A stretch of DNA of 31,053 bases from Selaginella moellendorffii. Its lineage: Eukaryota; Streptophyta; Lycopodiopsida; Selaginellales; Selaginellaceae. The notes under the pieces are model-generated. The model saw nothing but the letters and a program-made list of their open reading frames with translations, made no database searches and was not told the DNA's origin. Position 1 is the stretch's first letter, and every line of letters begins with the position of its first letter. The DNA is taken from the NCBI RefSeq assembly GCF_000143415.4, contig NW_003314469.1:1-31053 (forward strand), given 5' to 3'. Positions 7,566 to 18,599 of this stretch are shown here, piece after piece. Position numbers and translations under genes: made by a program.

Positions 7566-8559
7566 ATAAACATTTACAATTTCATACAAACTTTCCTTCA
7601 TACAATCTTTCTTCTTTAGGCCACATCCAGACTATTCTGTAAAAGTTTCAAAACTTCTGTAATTAAAAAAGAAAAAAGTATTCTACTGAATTGTACCTTA
7701 TACAAGATGATACCCTATGTATTCTCATGCCTCCACTATTCTAATTCATCCCTGTCGCTTCTGTATTTTGGAAGGAAACGCTATTTATGAAAACTCTGCA
7801 TTTATGTTTACCCTTTGCTCCAATGGACCTAATGAAGACATGTTCAAGACAGATTCAAACTGGCAGGTATTCTTAAAGAACCAAAGAACTGCACATCATC
7901 TCTTTAAGGGAAATTTATGAGGTGCTTGTGAGGCTCTGAAGTATTAACCTCCTCTGGATATCTTTCAATAATGGAAAAAAACCTTTAAAACATGAATGGT
8001 ACTTTTTTGCTGCTTCTTTCATGTTTTATGGTAGTCAAGTTACAACTTCTGGAATTTTACGAGCAGCGTCTGAGTAATGTCTAGGGAATGAGAAACTGTA
8101 AGGTATAGTATGATATTTTCTTGCTCTAATAAATAGTTAAATAGTAGTACATTGTACTGCCTGTTGTAACCTTTGTGGCTTTGCTTGACTACAAAACAAT
8201 GCATACAAGGTCAGAATGACACAAGCAGATATTTCATAAAGATGTCAGTCTCTTGCCACTTCACTCTTAAACAATGAAATCAGATAAATGAATCACCCAA
8301 GACAAAATGTGGAAGAAGAATAGAATTGGATTCATCACCTTTGCGAATACCTAGACAGACATATATCCTTGCAAGAGGAAGAGATCTAACATCAGTTGCA
8401 TTGCCTGACACTAGATTCAGGAGCTTCCTTAGAATGGCTTGTGGTGGCAGGGAGCATAGAAACATAAGTTTGGGCCACAAAGGTCACCATTTTAAACTTT
8501 TTTTTGTTTTATACTTTGTCCTTTGTTAACATATGTAATATCAAAAGACCATCCATTCT
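7566..8559. other. No recognisable gene
   Basis: Noncoding or too decayed to read. A 67-aa plus-strand frame at 7717-7920 and opposing 66/67-aa frames at 8280-8529 have no motif I recognise. The latter lie where the Helitron Rep would continue on the minus strand, but after the words FPYGENGW the reading no longer matches Rep. Confidence 0.4.
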
Positions 8560-9480
8560 CACCATATGGAAAAAGAATCAGATATAACATTGGATCACAA
8601 GACGAATAGAAATTTCTTGTATAATATATTTTTTAGGATATATAGCAATACTTCTTTTGAAAGGAGGTTCTCCAAACATATTTGTGAATACAGCTGCAAC
8701 TTCATTTAAACATGGTGCATTATATTGTCTTGGATCAGCTGTTTGATCATCTTTTATATACATTACAATATCACTTATATCTCCTTGAATATTTGTTGAA
8801 TTTAACACTTCATTTCTATTTCCCACAACATTTTAAATGCATTAGCATAGGGATTTATTTCTCTTAATAATGTATCAAGATCACCCATTGGTTGCTCATC
8901 ACATTTAGAATTGTATTTGTTTCTCATTCTTATTTCTGTTGCTCGAGCAGTATCTAAAATATACAATTGTGAATAAATTGCATCTTTTTCATTGTTTGGT
9001 CTGAAACTTCCAATATTATGATAAATTTGTTCATGTATTTTAAAATAATAAGAGCCACCTTCTGCAATCTCTTTGATGTTTGCACCCTTTGATGCAAATG
9101 CTAATGCACTATTATAATTTTGTATTAAATATTTAAAATTTTCTTGCCATGGTGTTTCTTCCAGCAGTTTCTGGATAAATTGAGGAAAAGGATGTGAATT
9201 TTTATTTGCTATTCTCCCATCACAACAATAGTTGAAAACACTTTCCATCATTAAAAAAAAAAAGGGCCTTACAATGTATGCATTGTTTTTCCATCTTACC
9301 AAGATAATGTTGCTCACATTTTCCATTTTCATTCTCCGACATTAAACCTATGTATTTCTTTCGTCTCACTGCCCTACAAGCAGTAGTTGCAGGATTATAG
9401 GAAATCATGTGACAGAAATTGCCAGTTGATATAACATGTCTGGTCTCACATATTCTGCAAGTCTCCCCACTTTCTGTTTT
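8560..9480 (-). pseudogene. Helitron Rep pseudogene, N-terminal (Helitron-like N) domain
   Basis: Reading the minus strand from 9480: a zinc-knuckle-like stretch (CRICETRHV), HYLGKMEKQCIHCKAL, then after a frameshift at the A11 run 9253-9263 FNYCCDGRI, YNSALAFASKGANI, FKIHEQIYHNIGSFRP, QLYILDTARATEIRMRN and INPYANAFKMLWEIE. Another frame change near 8815 leads to VMYIKDDQTADPRQYNAP, and the homology ends around LFPYGENGW near 8560. This is the typical order of the Helitron_like_N domain that precedes the HUH nuclease in RepHel proteins. The HUH motif and catalytic tyrosines are not present, so the fragment cannot initiate rolling-circle transposition. A second, more decayed copy of the 3' part lies at 30847-31045. 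Confidence 0.9.
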
Positions 9481-9492
9481 TACGTGCTCTAG

Positions 9493-9738
9493 CTATGTGG
9501 CTAGAGTGAGGTTCCGATGAGCCACACTAGGTATCCAAGTAAATAGTGCCACCCACACTTGGATTGGGAGCATCAACTTGTGAGACATAAAATCCCTAGG
9601 CCCATTATTTTTGCCTACATTAGTTTCCAAACACCACATGGTAAAAGGTACGAGTTCTTGACTTTGAGTAGCATTTGCTACAATTGAATCACGTTCTAAA
9701 ATGGCATCCACAGTTTTCCGCTTTCTCTTGCAGCCCAT
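9493..9738 (-). pseudogene. Possible N-terminal leader of the Helitron Rep
   Basis: An 81-aa frame starting MGCKRKRKTVDAILERDSIV lies directly upstream of the Rep pseudogene on the same strand, separated by a stop and 12 nt. A basic KRKRK start followed by an ERD-type helix is common at the N-terminus of plant Helitron Rep proteins, so I attach it to that gene. Beyond about residue 35 I recognise nothing. Confidence 0.4.
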
Positions 9739-9739
9739 T

Positions 9740-10790
9740 TCCAGCTGGGTATTTCAATTTGTATAATAGGCTAGTAGATTTCAGCAAAGTAGAATAGCAT
9801 TGGTAGGTGTTAGTTTTGTTTAGATCATTGTGCAACGATGCTGTCTCTTATCGGTAAGAGTTTTTTTTTTCTGTTTTGTATTCAAGCAAACATAGTAATA
9901 GCACAATGGAAGAGAGATTCTTGTATGTGCAGGTCACTCTTCTGAACTGTTTTCTGCCTGCACGTTTCCTTTTGAATGTTTTAAGCGTTTTTATGATCGT
10001 GATCGGGAACGACATATAGACATTTTGTTTTTGACCCAAAATCTTTACGAGAAAGAGCAAAACACTAAAAAAATCAAACACACACATGTGATTGGAAATC
10101 ATTTCTATGCCCTGAGTTAATGTACAAATATCATGTACCGAATCAAACCAAACTCATGGCTTCAAAGGTGTGTCTATAGACACATACATACACAACAGTT
10201 TATTTAATGCTGTCTGATTCCTTCAAAAATGTCTTTTTAAAAACGGATCATGACTTTGTCTGTAAGAAAGTAGAGTAAAAAAGAAGAACAAATCCGATCC
10301 AGACAGGCTGCTTTATGTTGCCGTGAGCATATCCTTTTACATCAAAATTCCAGTTTCTACCAGGAAAAGTTTCTATCACTTGCAATTGTCCATTTTATAA
10401 TGCATGAAATCTACAATCCCAATCTTCCAAACAAGTATGCTCACATTTTGAATATTTTTTTCTTTCTTTTCTTTGCGATGCTCATGCTCATATTGTCAAC
10501 CATCCAGAGCTCTGATCGTCACCAATTGCAAAGTCGTCAGTGGGCACTGGAATATAAGGTTGGTAGTGGATCATCATTGTCCACACAGAAGACCCATTGC
10601 GATGAAAAGACAAAGTTTCTTTGGGCACCAGTTAAGTCAGCTGCTCAGATCGTTCAAGAGGAGCACAGAAGGTAGCTCTCTCTTGTGGTGCCATGTGGTT
10701 TTCATTGAATTTCTTGTGACATGAATGCCAGAACCACACCAGCTGCCAGGATGTACATGCTAGAATCATGCCTCTAGGTCTGTAAGTTCA
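9740..10790. other. No recognisable gene
   Basis: The plus-strand 91-aa frame at 10400-10675 starts with a hydrophobic segment, but it is a product of T-rich sequence and has no family signal. The 83-aa frame overlapping it at 10473-10724 and the minus-strand 84-aa frame at 9848-10102 are equally uninformative. Confidence 0.4.
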
Positions 10791-10796
10791 ACGTTA

Positions 10797-12183
10797 TTAC
10801 ATACATGACACAGTAGAAGTTATCTTCTCATGCACCGAATCATGAGCATTCCAGTGCTTGTAAACTTCACCTACATGATAAACCATTGCCAAAGTCGTGG
10901 TAGAAATCTCTAGCGAGTCATCTCCAATTCCAAGTGGAAGCAACGGCAAGAGCAACGGCATATAGGTCGTCTGATTCTTTGTTTCAGTGATTGGGCATGT
11001 TTCATCTGGCTCATACCCAAGCCATCGAGCAACATATGCAAAAAAGCCCTTTAACAAAGGACTTAAACCTCAGAGAGAGACACAAATGGCTTATTTACCT
11101 TTCTCACTATATCAGAATGATCAAATGAAACCACTTTGATGCCCAAAGCAACATGTTGCACAATCATACCAGCCGGCATAAAACATTGTCATTGAATGCG
11201 GATACAACTACATATCTCACCTGTAGAAAAAAACATCAGCTAATCATCTTTTTTTTTTTTGCAGACATCTCTACAAACCCATGAGTGAGCGTGCAAAATA
11301 TTCAGAAGTAGCGCATTCAATATAGCATCTGCATTCTCACCTATAACATCAGGTGCATGACTGGATAGTCTAGACAGCAGCATACAAGAAGCTTTTTCAA
11401 TTTTGCAAAAAGAATCCGACAATGTCAAGCAGATTACCTGCAAAAGCAGCCAATTACAACACAAAAGTGAAAGAACACTAATGTTGACCCTTGTTATGTG
11501 CTCAGAGAACTCATGAATGCTCTCCACTAAGCACTGACAAATTATAGCGTTGAGCAAGTTGATTAAACGTATCTCTTCAGAATGTTAAAAAATTGGAAGC
11601 TGCCCTGCTATAAAAGTTTCCAGATAAAAACAAAGGGAAAAATCAGCACAGGACGTGATTACCAGTCTACTCAGCTATTGCGAGAACTATCAAAAAATTG
11701 TTTGCTCCACCTGGATCAAAAACTTTAGTACAAAAATATTGGAATTTTAAAAATCAAAACCTCTACTAAAGGCTTCACAACTCTAGAAATCATGTTCATG
11801 GCAGCTTCTCAACACCTCTCTATGGGGTTGTGAAGTTTTCTTATGACCAGCTTCAGTATCATATTGTCCCAATCAATTTAAAACATCAACAAAAGATTTT
11901 TTGCTTGGGAGAAAAAAAGAGGAAAGAAAAAATATCTGGAGCATAGCTGGAGAATGAGCTTTGGTAATAAGAAGCTTGTCAAGGTGCTCCAATGACTTTC
12001 ACCTTGTGTTTCAATCTGTGTCAGAGAGGCAGTTTAAATGTCGTTGGATCATCTGGAAATATGAAAATCCATCACTAGAGCTCAATTACCATGGTGTGAT
12101 TCAATGCAATCGCTTACCTAGATGAATTCCGTGGTAGCTATGGCTTGATCGACTGCATTCGAGGGAACATTGTTGGCATCCAT
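10797..12183 (-). pseudogene. DNAAF5/HEATR2-like axonemal dynein assembly factor pseudogene, N-terminal exons
   Basis: Five exon remnants in order on the minus strand. (1) 12183-12118, MDANNVPSNAVDQAIATTEFI then a stop and GTAAGC. (2) 12052 to about 11935, RHLNCLSDTD and LEHLDKLLIT with two in-frame stops. (3) about 11835-11765, NPIERC...EAAMNMISRVVKPL with a stop. (4) 11437 to about 11265, SFCKIEKASCMLLSRLSSHA and IGENADAILNALLLNILHAH. (5) about 11075-10800, ARWLGYEPDE and LLPLLPLGIGDDSLEIST. The order matches the N-terminal HEAT repeats of DNAAF5, a cytoplasmic factor that preassembles axonemal dynein arms, kept in land plants with motile sperm. Stops and missing repeats make it a pseudogene. 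Retained introns show it is a copy of genomic DNA, not of mRNA. Identity rests on HEAT-repeat words recalled from the family, so another HEAT protein is conceivable. Confidence 0.65.
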
Positions 12184-12296
12184 TGTGAAGAGTAAAATCC
12201 CTGCTAAGTGGGCTTAGGGCAAAAAAAATTTAAAGGAGCCTCATGGTGTGCAACCATAGTGAAATGTCAAAATACATAGGCTCTCTTGGAAAATTG

Positions 12297-12298
<2 letters not shown>

Positions 12299-12334
<36 letters not shown>
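12299..12334. repeat. (AG)18 microsatellite
   Basis: A perfect AG dinucleotide run of 36 bp. Open frames across it on both strands (RERERE / LSLSLS) are artefacts of the repeat. Confidence 0.95.
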
Positions 12335-12336
<2 letters not shown>

Positions 12337-12339
12337 CAC

Positions 12340-13370
12340 TCAAATTTGCATGTTGCCTTTCCTTGTTCCTCAACACCTTGCTGCTTTTCCTAGCTCTTGT
12401 TTGCCCTAAAAGCCACAAATTACTGATTTAAAAGTTACAACCTCCACAATTTAGATTATTATTTTCATCTCTACATATACAATAAAACTAGTTGCCTAAT
12501 CTTATTGGATAGTACTTGTTAAGACTAATCCTCTTATACCAAATGTTGTCCATATGGGTTCCTATGAACAGAGTAGAAGCAAACCCTTGGATATGTGAGC
12601 CAATGACAATGAAGCAGAATTCAAGTTTCAAAGCCTTGGGTCACTAAATGAAGTGATAGAGCCAAACTCCCAAGCATACAACAAAAAAGCAAAGGAACTA
12701 AAACACAAAATGACTCTTGAGTGTACAGCCCAATGAGCAAAAGGATTATGAGCATGAAATGACATTGAAAGAGTCATAGAGCATCCAACATCCCAATGCC
12801 AAAACTAACATGCAAAATAGAGATAAATGAAGTTTAGTGCTATTTTAGTATACCAGTGGCATTATGCAAGGATATGGGTACTCCACTAGCCAACATAATA
12901 TTGAGTTTAAGATTAAACCTAAACTAGATATAGAATAAGGATAGGAAATCAAGCAGAAGCTAAACTATACCTCAAGTTGGTCAGCCATGCCTAACCTATT
13001 CACTATCCCTACTATACATTTGGACACCCCCACATCAATCAGCTGCCACATGTTTCCACCAACTAGCTGCCTTGTCGAGCCATAAATTGTATATTAGGGT
13101 GACTGGCATGCTAACAGCCCTGGCTGCTAGTCAAAACCCTACTTGCCACCTTGGATAGGGAAGATCTCTGCAACTATGCCAGGTTTTGAGTTGAGCTTTT
13201 GAGGGGATGTAAACAGAATTTCATACTAATTCCTAGCTGATCCTGAGTTATGAGCCTTGAAAATTCAAAACCAAAAAAAGAGTGGAAGAAAGGGAGGAGA
13301 TGAGAGAAAAGAGATAAGTAAGAAAGTGGTGAAGGAGGAGAAATCCATGATCTTGGCCACAGGTAATTCA
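12340..13370. other. No recognisable gene; polypurine tract at the right end
   Basis: No coding signal on either strand. A purine-rich tract covers about 13276-13345 on the plus strand, just before the point where I tentatively place the edge of the retroelement LTR. Confidence 0.45.
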
Positions 13371-13627
13371 TGTGCCCGCACCAAGTACCCTAACCCTGGC
13401 TACAGTTAGGGTTAGCTGTGGCAGATCTCCTAGGAATTCCAAATTCAGAACCTTACACAAACACTTTGGGTTTTCACCCCAGTCCTAAGAGTTAGTCTTT
13501 GGGACAATCACAAAATTTACTAAATATGGAATGGTGCCAAATTGCAAATTTAGACACGGGAACAACACCATCGTATTTAAGATAATCTCTACATTTTGTT
13601 AGCAAATCTAGACACTTTTTATAAATA

Positions 13628-13692
13628 ACCAATAGGATCAGATGAGACCAATACATAAGGCATAATAGCCCGATGTGTTGGTCCTATTTGAT
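13628..13692. repeat. Imperfect inverted repeat
   Basis: CAATAGGATCA...GACCAATACAT pairs with ATGTGTTGGTCC...TGATCCCATTG across a loop of roughly 15 nt, with about 28 bp of stem and a handful of mismatches. It lies inside the candidate LTR. Confidence 0.6.
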
Positions 13693-14008
13693 CCCATTGT
13701 AAGCCACAAATTTTTCCTTTTCAATTTGCCAGCTTACCTCGACTATCCGTCCAACACTGCCTTGGCTTTTGCTAAGTTCCCTTGCCAAGGTTCTCACCTA
13801 TGGTACTAGCTCCTACCTGGTTCTACTTGGTTTCAGCACCCCCCGCCAGGAGCAAAAAAGGGTTTCCCCCCCTCCCGGAGTTCCCAAATCTCTCCGAATC
13901 CCCCTCCCTGGGTTAGACTGGACTTAAGGTTCGGCTACACACCCCACAGGCACAAGCAGCTAAGCACACCAAGCCTCCAGATTCCTAACACCCCTTGGTA
14001 CCACAAGA

Positions 14009-14028
14009 CCCCCCCCCCCCCCCCCCCC
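14009..14028. repeat. C20 homopolymer
   Basis: Twenty consecutive C on the plus strand (G on the retroelement strand), followed by GGGAG. It lies inside the candidate LTR and is prone to assembly length error. Confidence 0.95.
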
Positions 14029-14074
14029 GGGAGACACACGCTTTGGGCTTTCACCCCTTAACCCGTATTAGTAC

Positions 14075-14315
14075 TTGGACTAGATCTCAGACCCGACTTT
14101 GGACTCAGTCTCGGACTTGATCTCGAACTTGATCTTGGACCCAATCTTGGACTCGACTTCGAACTCGGTCTCAGACCCGATTCGGATCTCAGACTCTGTC
14201 TCGAACTCGGCCTCAAACTCGGTCTCCGATTCGGCCTCAGACTCGATCCCGGACTCTATCTCGAACTCGATCTCAGAGTTGGTCTTGGACTTAATCTCCG
14301 ACTTGGTCCCATTTG
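14075..14315. repeat. Degenerate 6/12-bp tandem array (GACTCG/GATCTC type)
   Basis: About 240 bp of repeats built on hexamers such as GACTCG, GATCTC and GAACTC. Both strands stay open as a result: minus encodes an 86-aa (E/K)(S/F/I)E-type repeat, plus an 86-aa (D/N)S(V/I/A)S-type repeat. I regard this as an expanded LTR-internal minisatellite rather than a gene, because neither frame has a context or a conserved non-repeat part. Confidence 0.7.
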
Positions 14316-14569
14316 ATGAACTCTTTGTCATTTCGGTCATGCTTTTGGGGATCCTTTAGCCTAGGACACCTCGGGGAGACTCCACCACCCATAGAAGAAG
14401 TTCGATGCCCACATCGAACGTCTCTTTTTATCCTACAACTTGTTGACCATGTCTCCGGGGGCATCCCCCCACTTAGTAATGTGCTTAAGTCAGCCTCCCT
14501 GGCTAAGAGCCCATAACAATGGAATATAGGTGTCCCTATACCCCTCACCCCACCACGCCCTAGTATGGG

Positions 14570-14621
14570 GTTGGGACTTGAACCCAGCCTTGCTTTACTA
14601 GGTGGTTGGGACTCGAACCCA
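14570..14621 (-). repeat. Two B-box-like repeats 35 bp apart
   Basis: GTTGGGACTTGAACCCA (14570-14586) and GTTGGGACTCGAACCCA (14605-14621). On the minus strand both read GGTTC(G/A)AGTCC, the RNA polymerase III B-box consensus found in the T arm of tRNAs. No matching A box or complete tRNA cloverleaf was found around them. Confidence 0.6.
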
Positions 14622-14779
14622 ACCTCTGTAGAATACGTCTATGAATTCGACATCCCCGTAGGGAGTCGGGCATTGTTCCCTAGGCCTGGTCGACCTAGCT
14701 AACCCATGCTAATTAGCTTACCTTTGGCGCGCCTTCGGGTCCCAACATATGCCATTGCTCAACTTCATAAATTAATACT

Positions 14780-15091
14780 TTAATTGAACTTTGCATAAGT
14801 ACATAGAGTTTTGCCTTGCAGAAATTCCTCCACTAGATCTTGTGCGTTCGCTAGGTTCTCCTCCGATTCCCATATCGCTTCGCAATGTGGAAATCTTTTC
14901 CACTTCACATGGAACTCTCTCACCTCGCGTCCTTGTCGCTTGCTTTTGCACGCATTGAGGATGGCCTCGACTTCGTATTCTTCTTCCCCTTGGATAACCT
15001 CAGGTAAAGGTCTTACTTGGTCCTTGCGAAGCGGATCCTCAAAGTAGGGCTTGAGTAAGTTCACGTGGAACATTGGGTGCATCTTCCCCAT
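14780..15091 (-). pseudogene. Ty3/Gypsy pol C-terminus: integrase tail plus chromodomain
   Basis: This 103-aa frame opens with MGKMHPMFHVNLLKPYF, the typical gypsy link between integrase and chromodomain. It then reads EEEYEVEAILNACKSKRQGR, REFHVKWKRFPHCEAIWESE and ENLANAQDLVEEF. The aromatic-cage positions (Y of EYEVE, W of VKW, W of AIWE) are present. A chromodomain here places the element in the chromovirus branch (Metaviridae), whose integrases are steered toward modified histones. It ends with a stop at 14780. Confidence 0.92.
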
Positions 15092-15732
15092 CTCTTGAGG
15101 AAGTCAGAGATGGTAAGCCACTTTACCGATTCGTGCCTCAATCTCATAAGGCCCCGCAAACCTGCTTAAGGAACTCAAGATTAATTCATTTATAGGAATA
15201 CATGCATTTTTACCTTTGGGTCAACTTCCAGCTGATCCCACTTGGTAGCCTGAGGTTCTTGGTGTTCAGCCACACCTTCTCCCCAGCTTGGAACTCTACA
15301 TCCCGGTGCTTCTTGTTCACGTATTTGGTTTGCCTTTGTTGAGCCCGTTCCAAGGAATCCCTTATTAGATTCCAAATGTTGAGTCTTTCCGCCATGAATG
15401 CCTCCACTCTCCATGATACTCGGCCACGCCAAGTTCCACAGGACCTTCAATAGCTCACCCATTGATGACTTCCCATGGACTCACCCCGATACTCGAATGT
15501 GGTGAGTTGTTATAACACATTTCCGCAAGTCCCAAATGACTTACCCAATCGATCTAGTCTCCCAAAACATAGCATCGCAAATAATCCTCCAGATGCCTAT
15601 TCACCCTTTCCGTTTGTCCGTCTGTGAAGAAGTGTTAGTGCCATCAAACTTGACTTAATACCCCATACCTGTCTATGGGTGATAGGCTATGCTGAATTTC
15701 AACCTGGTGCGATACTGTTCCAAGAGAGTTTT
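15092..15732 (-). pseudogene. Ty3/Gypsy integrase, frameshifted middle part
   Basis: Between the two larger frames the integrase continues in pieces. DGQTERVNRHLEDYLRCYV is the end of the DDE core and carries the catalytic Glu. It is followed by YNNSPHSSIGVSPWEV and, in another frame (15210-15407), RQTKYVNKKHRDVEFQAGEKVW. Several stops and frameshifts, and extra sequence before DGQTER, disable it. Confidence 0.85.
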
Positions 15733-17355
15733 CTAGAACCTACTGGTGAAGATCTTATCCCGATTTGAGATAATCTCTTCTGGCCTTCCCCGCACTCGAA
15801 CCACTTGTTCGAAGAACAACTTCACCACACCTTCCGCATCCACTTCTGTTGTGGTGGGTATGAAATGTGCCATCTTTGAAAATCGGTCCACCATCACGAA
15901 TATCGCATCGAACTCCTCGCTTGGGGGGAGTCCCGTGATGAAGTCCATCATAAGACATTTCCACGGACGATCTGGAATTGGAATGCTTTGTAACAAGCCC
16001 CCACTAGCCTTAGTCACAGCTTTGACTTGCTGACATGTTGGACATGTCTTTACATAGTCTTGGATGTCCTTAGCTATATCTGGCCAATGATACTTCCTTT
16101 TGAGTAAGCCCATTGTCTTGGGCACTCCACCATGTCCCGTAAGAGGTCCGTCATGACACTCTTCTAAGGCTACCTTCCTTAGTTCCCCTTCTACAACATA
16201 CACCCTCGTTTGCTTGTAATAGATGAGTCTGTTACGTTTTGCATAGCCCATTTTCTCTTCTATTAGCAACTCACCTCTCTGGTGAGCTTCCCGTGCCTCC
16301 AGATTCCTCAACAACACTTCTTGTGCTAGACCATCGTTCTCATATGCTGTCTGCACATCATCCCAAAAGGCTACTGTCGCACTGGATATTGCCAATTTCA
16401 AGCTTGCTTTTCGACTTAGTGCATCTGCCACAATGTTGCTCTTCCTAGGCTTGTACAGAATCTTGCAATCAAACTCAGCTAGAGCATTGGCCCACCGACC
16501 TTGTTTCCCTCTTAGGTTGGGCTGTGACAAGAAGTGTTTCGTTGCCACATTGTCTATGTAAACCTTGAAGTATCTCCCAAGGTAGTGTTGCCACTCCTTG
16601 AGCGCCTTGACCACCACAAACAATTCCTTCTCGTGGGCAGGCCACTTCCTTTGAGCCTTGTCCAACTTCATCGAGAAGAACGCTACTAGATGGTTGTCTT
16701 GTTTTAAAATTGCGCCTAACGCAAAGTTTGAAGCATCCGTTTCTACCTCAAAGTCCTTACCAAAGTCTGGTAATGCTAACACGAGAGCCTTCCTCAACTT
16801 CCCTTTGAGGTGGACAAATGCCACCTCGCATTCTGCTGTCCATACCATCTTCTCTTTTCCCGTTTGGTCCGTTAAGGGCAAGGCTACTCTCGAATAGTGT
16901 TTAATAAACTTTCGGTAGTAGTTGCATAGCCCCAAGAATGCCCTTAACTCGTGTACATTCGATGGTCGCTCCCAATCCTGGATCGCTTGGACTTTCTCAG
17001 AGTCCACTTTGAGGCCATCCTTGCCCACCACATGCCTGAGAAACTTTACCTCTTGTTGAGCAAAGTCACATTTGCTCTCTTTAGCATACAGCTGGTGTTC
17101 CTTTAGTTTCTCAAACACCATCGTCAAGTATTCGGCATGCTCCTCTAGCGTTTCGCTATAGATTAGGATGTCGTCAATATAGACAACCACAAAGTGATCA
17201 AGATAGAGTACAAAGATATGGTTCATCAATGCCAAAAACGTTGCCGGCGCATTGCATAGCCCAAAGGGCATCACTAGAAACTCAATGCTCCCATACCTTG
17301 TTCGACAGGTTGTCTTGTCAACATCTTCCTCAGGGTTTGGCAAGAATTTGTGCAC
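15733..17355 (-). pseudogene. Ty3/Gypsy pol: reverse transcriptase (partial), RNase H, integrase N-part
   Basis: A 540-aa frame. RT homology begins around residue 9 (EEDVDKT) and runs through FLVMPFGLCNAPATF (26-40) to the catalytic YIDD (59-62). RNase H has FEVETDASNFALGA (202-214) and later DALSRKA (311-317). The integrase zinc finger is H401/H408 with C438/C441, followed by the first core Asp in MMDFITGLP (D471) and the second in SNRDKIFTS (D533), after which the frame is lost. The fingers part of RT, protease and gag are absent, so the first residues (MHKFLPNP) are not retroelement. The frame is long, and inactivation looks recent compared with the neighbouring pseudogenes. Confidence 0.93.
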
Positions 17356-18590
17356 TTTTTTGGTATTATATCAAAGGAGACTTTGAAAGTTCATAACCCA
17401 TACAGGCTGAGGGTGTCTATAGTCAAACATTGCTATCACACTTGACAAGGCAAATGCTCCTTTTTTCTTTTCCTGTTTTTATTTCTTCGTATTCGTCTTT
17501 TTGTGATGGATTTTCTTCTGCTGGTTTCAAGTGTGTCCTACAGCAATTGTTCATAGATCCTCAGGAGGCACCATTGCTTTTGAGAAAGCTTGACTAGAAG
17601 GAACTTGTTTATGGCTGTGGAGTGGGCAGAACTCAATTGTGATGATGACACACATTCCACTGGATAGACTAACTGAGTTGAAGCAGCAGGTTCAAGAGCA
17701 TGTGCAGATGTAAGGGACAGTGGGGAAGTCTTTGGGAGTCACTGTCATGTTGGTGCTGATCCAGCTGATGATTTCTGGTGATTTAAGAGATACACTGCGA
17801 GGTTTGGAGCCAACAGTGTTGTAACACATGATGGTTTAGATGTACATTCAGTGCTTCTTTTTGAGAAAGGTATATGGTTAATGTTCATTGTTTCCTCATG
17901 CATGTTTTATCACAGGAATAAGGCACCTTTTAGTCTCCTCCAATAAAAATAAGCTCCCTGGATCTTGGCAAGCATGTCATGCTGCTTCTAGAAGCAGCTT
18001 CCAAGTGCTTGATATGGCTTGGAGGCAGTGTTGACTGCAGTTGTGGAAGAGAACAGTTCTACAGAAACACTGCCAAGAATCAGTCGTGGTTCTCAAAGTT
18101 CTAGATTTCCAGCAGATATTGGTGAGAAAAGAGGTTTGCAATCTGCAAAAAGGAGTCTTGTCTTTCAATATGCTTATGAATGTATTCTTACTGAAAATTT
18201 TAAACCTTATATAACTTTTTATTTATCTCCTTAATTACAACTTTGTTTCTTACTAAATATGAATTCTAAAAGGTTTACATTTTACTATTTCATTTGACTT
18301 GCTCTTGATTTAAAAAGAATGAGCAAATGAAGCCCTTTAATCCCTGAAACCCCAAAGAAAAATGAACCTGCAAAAGATCACAACCATCATTCAGTGTTCT
18401 GGTGGAAAGCTTAGGTTTTTCTGTGTGGTTTCTTTCTTGCCAGGTTTAGAAGGATAAAACATTGGAGAAAGCTGGTTTTAATGCCATTGCATTAACAAGA
18501 ACTGCTTTAAAGAACTAAAATTAACATATGATTTGTTTTTATTTAATGTGCTTATCTCCTTATATTATGACCAGTCTGGATTTAAATTTT
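17335..18590. other. Unassigned stretch right of the retroelement break
   Basis: The retroelement ends abruptly near 17335. Beyond it, quasi-open plus-strand readings (for example 18019-18234, containing SRGSQSSRFPADIGEKRG) look like remains of a gene, but I do not recognise the family. A perfect 18-bp palindrome, GCTGCTTCTAGAAGCAGC, lies at 17981-17998. Confidence 0.4.
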
Positions 18591-18599
18591 CAGAAATAT

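Larger units (their letters stand above)
13371..14463 (-). repeat. Candidate 3' LTR of a Ty3/Gypsy element
   Basis: On the minus strand, downstream of the chromodomain, a purine tract (AGTGGGGGGA, plus-strand 14464-14473) is followed by TGCCCCCGGAG at 14463, the classical polypurine-tract/LTR junction. A possible far end is at 13371-13375, where the complement reads GCGGGCACA and gives a GGGCA/TGCCC pairing with the near end. Inside are a C20 tract, a tandem-repeat array and a hairpin at about 13628-13692. The upper boundary is moderately supported. The lower one is a guess, because the other LTR and target-site duplication are missing. Confidence 0.4.

Noticed and set aside
9720-9775. Third Helitron 3' end (CCCA...TGGG then CTAG)
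   Set aside because: The possible stem is weak and about 25 nt from CTAG, too far for the canonical arrangement, and no T follows in the expected pattern with family similarity.
10400-10675. Membrane protein with N-terminal hydrophobic segment
   Set aside because: The hydrophobic stretch comes from a T-rich run; the rest is unrecognisable and no neighbouring exons were found.
12230-12431. Arg/Glu-rich or Leu/Ser-rich small proteins
   Set aside because: Created by the (AG)18 microsatellite on both strands.
14080-14340. 86-aa Glu/Ser-rich protein on the minus strand
   Set aside because: The frame is a by-product of a hexamer tandem array; the opposite strand is equally open and the stretch lies inside a probable LTR.
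14560-14630. tRNA gene suggested by GGTTCGAGTCC
   Set aside because: No A box, anticodon arm or acceptor stem could be built around either copy.
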